Positions 59,617-64,000 of a stretch of 64,000 nt of DNA are shown here, one piece after another. The notes below the pieces were generated by a model. That model saw only the letters and a program-made list of their open reading frames with translations. It was not told the origin of the DNA and did no database searches. The stretch comes from a virus. Location: positions 50,809-114,808 of the IMG/VR virus record IMGVR_UViG_3300044642_000074; one strand, given 5' to 3'. The translations under genes were made by a program, and so were the position numbers. The first letter of the stretch is position 1. The number at the start of each line of letters is the position of its first letter.

Positions 59617-60201
59617 TTAGTCCCACCAGTGGTTTAGTTTATAATGGATGAGCTTCCAAAAGATACGCTCACACTTTTGTTGGTTGTAATCAGATACTCT
59701 AAAAGCTAGTTTTTCTGTATCTGCTACTTTTAGTTTGTATTTCTTACGAAGTTTCTTGGCCGTACGTTTATATTTAGCCAGATAGTCTTCAAGATTGTCT
59801 TCTAGGATGGTTAATTCCATAGTGACATACTCACCAGTAACATCAGCCGGTACAAAGTCGTATGACTTTTTGATGTACTCAGACATTTCAAGTTCATAGT
59901 AGCTGTGTTTAATACGTTCCAATAAGTTTAGAGCTAGAGTAATGTCTTTGTTAACAGCTTCTACGCCAACAAATCTGTTTGCGTTTACTAATTCTTCTCT
60001 TGTAAACTCAAGCTTTTTCTGAAGTATATCAGTTATAAAACTATGGTCCCAGTGTCTGTCTTTGTAGATGGTTGGCATCCATCTAATGATGTTACGCAGT
60101 CCTTGTAAGAACTGTTTAAGCCATATGGGTACATAACGTAACCATTTGTTTCTTTCCCAGGCTGAGTCTTTAGGAATTGGAAGTGGTTTATACTGTTTCA
60201 T
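59617..60201 (-). CDS. Conserved phage protein, 194 aa
   Basis: Contains LRNIIRWMPTIYKDRHWDHSFI, the 'IRWxPxIxKDRxWDxxF' pattern frequently found in Bacteroidota phage proteins. Helical middle and RVSDYNQQKCERIFWKLIHYKLNHWWD C terminus. Likely structural or regulatory; function unknown. Confidence 0.75.
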   Translation of the reverse strand: MKQYKPLPIPKDSAWERNKWLRYVPIWLKQFLQGLRNIIRWMPTIYKDRHWDHSFITDILQKKLEFTREELVNANRFVGVEAVNKDITLALNLLERIKHSYYELEMSEYIKKSYDFVPADVTGEYVTMELTILEDNLEDYLAKYKRTAKKLRKKYKLKVADTEKLAFRVSDYNQQKCERIFWKLIHYKLNHWWD

Positions 60202-60463
60202 CTTTTAGATGTTGGATTACTTGTTCAAGATCTTTGACGTGAGAGTTATCAAGTATAAACTCATCCCATGCACCGTATCTGGATTTATATCCAAAGATGT
60301 ATTTCAGACCGTACTTGAGACGGTACCAGAAAGAACGTCTTACTAGGTGTACGTGTACATACACTTCTGGTGGAAACCATTCTGTTCCATCTGATTTATA
60401 CATGACCATTTGATGTTCTGTACTATGACAGCTGCATATAAACAATTGGTTAGTTTGTTCCAT
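60188..60463 (-). CDS. Conserved small protein, 91 aa
   Basis: MEQTNQLFICSCHSTEHQMVMYKSDG and YRLKYGLKYIFGYKSRYGAWDEFIL: a recurrent phage pattern. CxCH at the N terminus could bind metal. Start at the third ATG, which shortens overlap with the upstream gene; the second ATG (60478) is also possible. Confidence 0.72.
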   Translation of the reverse strand: MEQTNQLFICSCHSTEHQMVMYKSDGTEWFPPEVYVHVHLVRRSFWYRLKYGLKYIFGYKSRYGAWDEFILDNSHVKDLEQVIQHLKDETV

Positions 60464-60644
60464 CTCTATCTGTTTCATAAAACCCGGCAGAGTCATACGC
60501 AGGTCCCTTGTCTTCTAGATAATCCATGTTACAGGTGTCTCCCTGACAGCATGGTTGGATATTACTTTTACAAATACTGCACTGTACGTGACCATGTACA
60601 TCTACAGGCACATAAGGCTGGTTACAAATAGGGCATAAGTTCAT
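60450..60644 (-). CDS. Zinc-ribbon protein, 64 aa
   Basis: CPICNQPYVPVDVHGHVQCSICKSN (CxxC-x15-CxxC), followed by CCQGDTC. A small zinc-ribbon of the MNLCPxCxxP type. Overlaps the next gene by 14-29 bp. Probably binds nucleic acid. Confidence 0.75.
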   Translation of the reverse strand: MNLCPICNQPYVPVDVHGHVQCSICKSNIQPCCQGDTCNMDYLEDKGPAYDSAGFYETDRDGTN

Positions 60645-60668
60645 AAGCTTGTGATGTTTTAAAAGTGA

Positions 60669-61106
60669 TTAGTGACCTTGGTTTATTCTTTGTAAAGCTC
60701 CTTTACTAAAGGTTTTTCTTTCTCTTTCTATAAGAGCTTTGTACTTAGATCTGAAATAACCTTTTGATCTAGTAGACATAGCTGCTAGAATACCTGCCTT
60801 ATTAGGTTCTTTATTATTACCAGATTTGGTTTTTATTAATGACTTGGTAGATACATACAGATTTCTGTTCTGATAATAGTCAAACTTTTCAGGATCTTTA
60901 CCTGGCTTCTGTATATAATCTTCTTCTCTGATGTTGAGCTGTTCAAGAACAGCCTTGGTAAAAGTTATATTACCGTAATGAAAATACATGTAAATCAGTG
61001 AGATCTTTGACCGCATTATGAGTTCTGCTACAGTAGAACCTGCATTCTTGCCGGCAGAGATTACTGACTTTTCAGTAAGTGTTTTTAATAGTATTTTTCC
61101 TTCCAT
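60669..61106 (-). CDS. Hypothetical basic protein, 145 aa
   Basis: Starts MEGKILLKTLTEKSVISAGK; basic C terminus (SKYKALIERERKTFSKGALQRINQ). I use the ATG after the terminator that follows the tmRNA; the longer ORF would run through the tmRNA 3' end. No family recognised. Confidence 0.7.
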   Translation of the reverse strand: MEGKILLKTLTEKSVISAGKNAGSTVAELIMRSKISLIYMYFHYGNITFTKAVLEQLNIREEDYIQKPGKDPEKFDYYQNRNLYVSTKSLIKTKSGNNKEPNKAGILAAMSTRSKGYFRSKYKALIERERKTFSKGALQRINQGH

Positions 61107-61121
61107 AAAAAATAAGATTGT

Positions 61122-61149
61122 TAAAACCCCAGTGTAGAAACACCAGGGG
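61122..61149 (-). terminator. Terminator after tmRNA
   Basis: CCCC(TGG)GTG-tttcta-CAC(T)GGGG on the minus strand then TTTTAAC, with a small internal loop. It shares the core GGTGTTTCTACACT with the SSB-like gene's terminator. Confidence 0.65.
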
Positions 61150-61174
61150 TACGATTGCTTGCCATATGAAAAAG

Positions 61175-61686
61175 TGGAGGTGAGGGGAATCGAACCCCTG
61201 TCCAGAATAGAAGTCAATACGTAAAACGTATCACATGCTTAGTACTGTATTTCTACTGCACCGTAGGGGTTGAACCGATATGGTCGGACTCCACCACCTG
61301 ATTTAAGTTCAGGAACTTTGATAAATGTCAGCACGCCATCAGTATCCGGCAACGTAAGTGCTATCATAGGACTCTGTACCATTTATCAATGTAAGGCTGG
61401 GGCGATGTAGTCATTTAACTTAGTTTCACACCCATCACTCCTAAAGAGCTGTCAGTACTAAGTTACCTTACGGTTTACTATTTTCTGTTGCCAGGGATAG
61501 ATCCCCCGTAGGTTAGGCAGCTACTGCTACTTCACCGAAGATAGAAGCTAAGATAGCTTCACCTTCTGCTACACGGTCAGACTGTGTCTTGCCGTTTAAT
61601 TGTTTGCAGTTTGTTTAAGGACCACTTCTACCAACGGTCCGCATGTTTACGTACCACTTAACTACCTGTCAAATCCAGGCACCCCC
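61175..61686 (-). ncRNA. ssrA: Phage-encoded tmRNA (about 512 nt)
   Basis: The 5' end GGGGGUG...GGAUUUGACAGG and 3' end GACAGGGGUUCGAUUCCCCUC-ACCUCCA pair as a tRNA-Ala-like acceptor arm (7 bp, with one G-U) and T-arm. The 3' part includes ACUAAGCAUGU, a highly conserved tmRNA string. The CCA is not encoded. A tag ORF at 61513-61563 ends VAVAA-TAA; with the resume codon GGU and AGAA before it the tag reads GEAILASIFGEVAVAA. It is longer than the usual 350-400 nt. It rescues stalled ribosomes and tags proteins for proteolysis. An ORF of 51 codons ends 6 bp upstream, so it may be processed from a longer transcript. Confidence 0.9.
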
Positions 61687-61692
61687 ATGGTA

Positions 61693-61848
61693 TTATTTGT
61701 CTACCAGAATAAAGTCTAGGCTCCACTTGAGCCAGAATATTTCTATAGAAAGAAAGCACAGCTCTCCTTCGTAGAAGTTATCATATACCACCCGTAAGCC
61801 GGGTAGTATATAATAACAGTCTAAATGATTACTGATTTTCAGCTTCAT
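61693..61848 (-). CDS. Small aromatic protein upstream of tmRNA, 51 aa
   Basis: Reads MKLKISNHLDCYYILPG then LRVVYDNFYEGELCFLS and IEIFWLKWSLDFILVDK. Strong aromatic/hydrophobic content. It starts 1 bp after the NADAR stop and ends 6 bp before the tmRNA 5' end. The YYILPG...VVYD pattern recurs in small phage proteins of this host group. Function unknown. Confidence 0.65.
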   Translation of the reverse strand: MKLKISNHLDCYYILPGLRVVYDNFYEGELCFLSIEIFWLKWSLDFILVDK

Positions 61849-61849
61849 A

Positions 61850-62341
61850 TTATGCGTTGTATAGTTCGTATCTTAAAACAGCACGAACATTCATGATAGC
61901 TTGACCTAACAGATTAAGTCCACGCCACTTAGTAATATCTTCAACATCAGGATCTGTTTCGTGCATACCAATACCCCATATTTTATCAGTAGGGGAGGCT
62001 TCTACTATGATTCTGTTATCTGTTACACGTAACTCTTTTTCAAGATCTGGATGCTGAGAAAACTTAGCATAGTTTGCCTTGAATACTATATTCATACAGT
62101 GCTGATCCCATACATCTCGGTTAAAGTTTTTAACTTGTCTACCCAATGCTTTCTGTTCATCAGGGTAAGTTGTTTTCATAATAGCTTTAGCTGCATCTTT
62201 ATCATTAAAGAGCAAAGCTTTCTGTTCCATCATGTATTGTTCACAGCATGAATACATTACACCGTCTATTTGCATAGGACGTTGTAACCATTGGGAGTAA
62301 GGACCATCCCAGAAAAAAACAAATTTGTCTGTTATCTTCAT
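61850..62341 (-). CDS. NADAR/YbiA-family protein, 163 aa
   Basis: FVFFWDGPYSQW, YSCCEQYMMEQKALLF, KALGRQVKNFN and EASPTDKIWGIGM match NADAR (YbiA), a family with N-glycosidase and ADP-ribose-related activity. In phages NADAR proteins can reverse host ADP-ribosylation-based defences. Complete for the family. Confidence 0.88.
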   Translation of the reverse strand: MKITDKFVFFWDGPYSQWLQRPMQIDGVMYSCCEQYMMEQKALLFNDKDAAKAIMKTTYPDEQKALGRQVKNFNRDVWDQHCMNIVFKANYAKFSQHPDLEKELRVTDNRIIVEASPTDKIWGIGMHETDPDVEDITKWRGLNLLGQAIMNVRAVLRYELYNA

Positions 62342-62354
62342 TTTATTAGTTTTT

Positions 62355-62603
62355 ATAAATACAAAAAGTCTATCTCAGGGACTGCTTTTGGAGCTCATCG
62401 AACAGGCTACTAAGCGTGGCAACGTTTCATGGACCGGGATCCTTTTCTCTAGCTGCGGTCATTACTCAATTACTGTTCCGTTTGCGGTTACCCAGAAAAC
62501 CTACTTACAGGCTCCTGAGATCAGACTTTGTTTTTTAACTACTGTAACAGACCAATGCTGGACGAATCCATTTGACTTACTCGGTGTTGATACAGTCAGT
62601 TAA
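62355..62603 (+). CDS. Isolated plus-strand protein, 82 aa (start uncertain)
   Basis: Frame +1 is open with protein-like composition: QGLLLELIEQATKRGNVSWTG, HYSITVPFAVTQKTYLQ and a Cys/Trp C terminus QCWTNPFDLLGVD. No ATG is available; ATA (here used), TTG at 62325 or TTG at 62388 could start it. It fills a 270-bp gap between two minus genes. A fragment of an older gene is the alternative. Confidence 0.45.
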   Translation: MNTKSLSQGLLLELIEQATKRGNVSWTGILFSSCGHYSITVPFAVTQKTYLQAPEIRLCFLTTVTDQCWTNPFDLLGVDTVS

Positions 62604-62613
62604 AAAAGTTTAA

Positions 62614-62901
62614 TTACTTTAGTATGATAGTAGTCTTAGGTTCATCACGAGATACAAATACCCGTTTGATGATATGACTTGATTCCAATCTTTTCAAAGA
62701 TCTTATGATAGTTTGTTTAGAAACCGATAGTTCTGCAGCCATAGTAAATACACTGACTTGTAATTGGTTAGATTGACTATCAGCAAATGTGCATAGATAT
62801 GCATATATAGCTTTGTCATTCAAGTTAACAGCAGGATCTCTCATCACTGTACTTGTAGATTGACCAAAGCCATTCTTAAGTCTGGGATTATTGTATGACA
62901 T
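62614..62901 (-). CDS. Winged HTH protein, 95 aa
   Basis: GFGQSTSTVMRDPAVNLNDKAIYAYLCTFAD then SVFTMAAELSVSKQTIIRSLKRLESSHIIKR: HTH_36 winged-helix family (phage replication/transcription regulators). No other domain. It has a TTTGTAGAACT element upstream. Confidence 0.82.
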   Translation of the reverse strand: MSYNNPRLKNGFGQSTSTVMRDPAVNLNDKAIYAYLCTFADSQSNQLQVSVFTMAAELSVSKQTIIRSLKRLESSHIIKRVFVSRDEPKTTIILK

Positions 62902-62942
62902 AGAAATTGTAGAACAATATTAGAGAACTTTTCTGAGTTCTA

Positions 62943-62950
62943 CAAATAAT
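62943..62950 (-). promoter_or_regulatory. Promoter-like ATTATTTGTAGAACT element
   Basis: Minus-strand TTATTTGTAGAACTC about 42 bp before the wHTH gene's ATG. It lies just after the terminator that follows the 199-aa gene; a second partial copy (AATATTGTTCTAC) is closer to the ATG. Confidence 0.5.
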
Positions 62951-62956
62951 TCTTAA

Positions 62957-62984
62957 AAAAAAGGGGACCTGTTTCCAGATCCCC
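62957..62984 (-). terminator. Rho-independent terminator
   Basis: GGGGA-t-CTG gaaa CAG-g-TCCCC, followed by TTTTTTTTAAG on the minus strand, after the 199-aa gene. Confidence 0.85.
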
Positions 62985-63002
62985 GTACTTACCAACCCTA
63001 AA

Positions 63003-63602
63003 CTAATCCTCATTACCTGAGAATAAATTTCTTAAGAAGTCATCTATATCCGGTTTACCGTTATTATTAGGTTCACCATTAGCCCATTTATAGAGCATAT
63101 TCATATAAGTATCAAAGTTGTAATGACTGTTTTTTATAAGTTTGATACGTTTAACCATAGTCTTTTTGTTCAGTTTATCTACTGGAGCTTCATCTGCATC
63201 CTCATCATCATCGTCATCTTTGCTACCACGGATTTCTTCCATAAGTTCCAAGATCTTCATCTTAACGCGGTCTTCCCTGTTGTTCTGGCTTTCCAACATG
63301 TGTTTGTAATAAGCCATAGTTTCTGTAGCCATACGTTGAGCGTTGTTAAAGATCATTAAGGTATACTCATACTCTAAAGGATCAGTTATCATACGCAGAC
63401 AACGCTGAAGGTCACCTGTAACGGTAAGCATTTCTTTTGGTGCGTCATTTTTGTCTTCAAAAAGTTCTTGTACATGAAGAACATTACTTATTGTAGAGAA
63501 GAAAACACGTTCTCTGCATTTGGTACGGGTATCATCAGAGATACCCATAGCTTGATGAAAGTTTTCAATCTCATGATTGAATTGTTTGGTTGCTAATACC
63601 AT
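63003..63602 (-). CDS. Conserved hypothetical protein, 199 aa
   Basis: Helical protein (MVLATKQFNHEIENFHQAMGI, YYKHMLESQNNREDRVKMKI) with an acidic linker GSKDDDDDEDADEAP before a basic end, then FLRNLFSGNED. I use the second ATG (MVLATK), since the first 15 codons come through the terminator stem. Flanked by strong terminators, so probably an independently expressed early or middle protein. Function unknown. Confidence 0.72.
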   Translation of the reverse strand: MVLATKQFNHEIENFHQAMGISDDTRTKCRERVFFSTISNVLHVQELFEDKNDAPKEMLTVTGDLQRCLRMITDPLEYEYTLMIFNNAQRMATETMAYYKHMLESQNNREDRVKMKILELMEEIRGSKDDDDDEDADEAPVDKLNKKTMVKRIKLIKNSHYNFDTYMNMLYKWANGEPNNNGKPDIDDFLRNLFSGNED

Positions 63603-63631
63603 AAAAAGGTTTTTAGGATGATTGGATAAAG

Positions 63632-63658
63632 AAAAAACCGGCTTCACGTACCGGTTTT
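63632..63658 (-). terminator. Rho-independent terminator
   Basis: AAAACCGG-tacgtgaag-CCGGTTTT followed by TTC on the minus strand. It ends transcription from the genes beyond the right edge. Confidence 0.85.
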
Positions 63659-63741
63659 GATTGGAGTTTCCTACGTCTATACAGCTATGCTGTCAGGTTC
63701 AGTATTATATAATTACTGGCTTCCACTTATCTTATGTGAAG

Positions 63742-63858
63742 TTAATCACTGTAAGCTTCTGCGTTCAAAACCTCCGTCACGGCAGTCGTTATCAACTGCA
63801 GCAGCTCATGGTTGATCAGTGTCCTGAGTCCAATTGGTTCGGGCAAGAGCGTGCCCAT
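63742..63858 (-). CDS. Small protein, 38 aa
   Basis: ATG GGC... gives MGTLLPEPIGLRTLINHELL then QLITTAVTEVLNAEAYSD. Helical, acidic end. It lies between the edge gene and terminator with no overlap. Function unknown; composition supports coding. The 83 bases from here to the terminator hold no gene that I can see. Confidence 0.55.
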   Translation of the reverse strand: MGTLLPEPIGLRTLINHELLQLITTAVTEVLNAEAYSD

Positions 63859-63889
63859 GATAGCTATTGCTACCCTCACCGAGTTTATA

Positions 63890-64000
63890 CTATAAGGCAA
63901 AATACTGTCTTACAGTAACTATTTTCATTCCATCGTAAGACTTAGACGATAGAATAGTTTGATGAATAGGTTGTCCATTAGTTGTTGTCCGAGGATTGTT
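63890..64000 (-). CDS. C-terminal part of a gene crossing the right edge
   Basis: Minus frame open from the edge, ending NGQPIHQTILSSKSYDGMKI then VTVRQYFAL-TAG (36 residues seen). Start lies outside. No family recognised. Confidence 0.6.
   Translation of the reverse strand, partial: NNPRTTTNGQPIHQTILSSKSYDGMKIVTVRQYFAL

Noticed and set aside
61786-61813. Terminator hairpin between NADAR and tmRNA
   Set aside because: The strong stem (TATACTACCCG/CGGGTGGTATA) lies inside a 51-aa coding sequence and has no T-tract on the minus strand.
63660-63889. Structured RNA upstream of the right-edge terminator
   Set aside because: Several short hairpins looked like an ncRNA, but a 38-aa ORF explains most of it and no conserved RNA signature is visible.
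63661-63918. 85-aa plus-strand ORF at the right edge
   Set aside because: It runs from a terminator stem through the 38-aa gene into the edge gene on the opposite strand; amino-acid composition looks non-coding.
1-64000. CRISPR array, insertion sequence, rRNA or riboswitch
   Set aside because: No evenly spaced repeats, no transposase motifs and no rRNA or known riboswitch signatures were seen on reading.
1-64000. Stop-codon reassignment as in some crAss-like phages
   Set aside because: TAG and TGA end genes cleanly next to the following start, and the giant genes have no internal TAG or TGA.

Overview
The window is about 64 kb of a low-GC tailed-phage or prophage genome whose features point to a crAss-like phage (Crassvirales) infecting a member of Bacteroidota. 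The main pointers are a giant virion protein with the DFDID motif of crAss-like virion RNA polymerases, a viral family B DNA polymerase, a uracil-DNA glycosylase, and many small conserved phage proteins. Promoters match the Bacteroidota -7 box (TAnnTTTG) and starts lack Shine-Dalgarno sites. One secreted protein ends in a type IX secretion (T9SS) sorting domain, so the host probably has a T9SS, as in Flavobacteriia, Cytophagia, Chitinophagia, Porphyromonas or Prevotella. The standard genetic code fits: TAA, TAG and TGA all end genes cleanly.

Layout. (1) 1-21.2 kb, plus strand: end of the virion module, with a partial structural gene, a 786-aa virion or cargo protein, the 4603-aa virion RNA polymerase polyprotein and a 1539-aa partner carrying a PD-(D/E)XK nuclease domain. 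A bidirectional terminator follows. (2) 21.3-38.1 kb, minus strand: early and replication arm, transcribed from a divergent control region at about 38.1 kb. In transcription order it holds a DnaA-domain-IV-like protein, a DnaB-like helicase, a RecA-like ATPase, an SSB-like protein, a primase-like protein, a GIY-YIG nuclease, a RecB-like exonuclease, PolB, dNMP kinase, a metallophosphatase, and many small proteins ending with a HAD phosphatase and a cREC protein. (3) 38.2-47.8 kb, plus strand: lysis plus envelope arm, with small membrane proteins, a GH19 endolysin, holin candidates, and a run of signal-peptide proteins: a T9SS-sorted dockerin/cohesin-like protein, a CsgG-like protein, an outer-membrane barrel with a long Ser-rich linker, and a C-type lectin. 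(4) 47.9-64 kb, mostly minus strand: VWA and MoxR ATPase pair, UDG, SF2 helicase, HNH protein, two paralogous HTH proteins, a plus-strand tyrosine recombinase beside an attP-like site built on a tRNA-Val 3' half, a tmRNA, a NADAR protein and a wHTH protein.

How it fits together. The virion polymerase would enter with the DNA and start early transcription from short promoters of the form TAnnTTTGTAGAAC. The replication arm builds a replisome whose PolB carries a host beta-clamp-binding peptide. The attP site and recombinase suggest the phage can integrate or once could. The secreted envelope cassette is the most unusual part: it looks built to place adhesive or lectin proteins on the host surface through host secretion, next to the lysis genes.

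Several genes under 60 codons (42, 44, 53, 57, 59, 51, 38 and 34 aa) were found by reading gaps and overlaps directly. All family assignments are from motif recognition without database searches.
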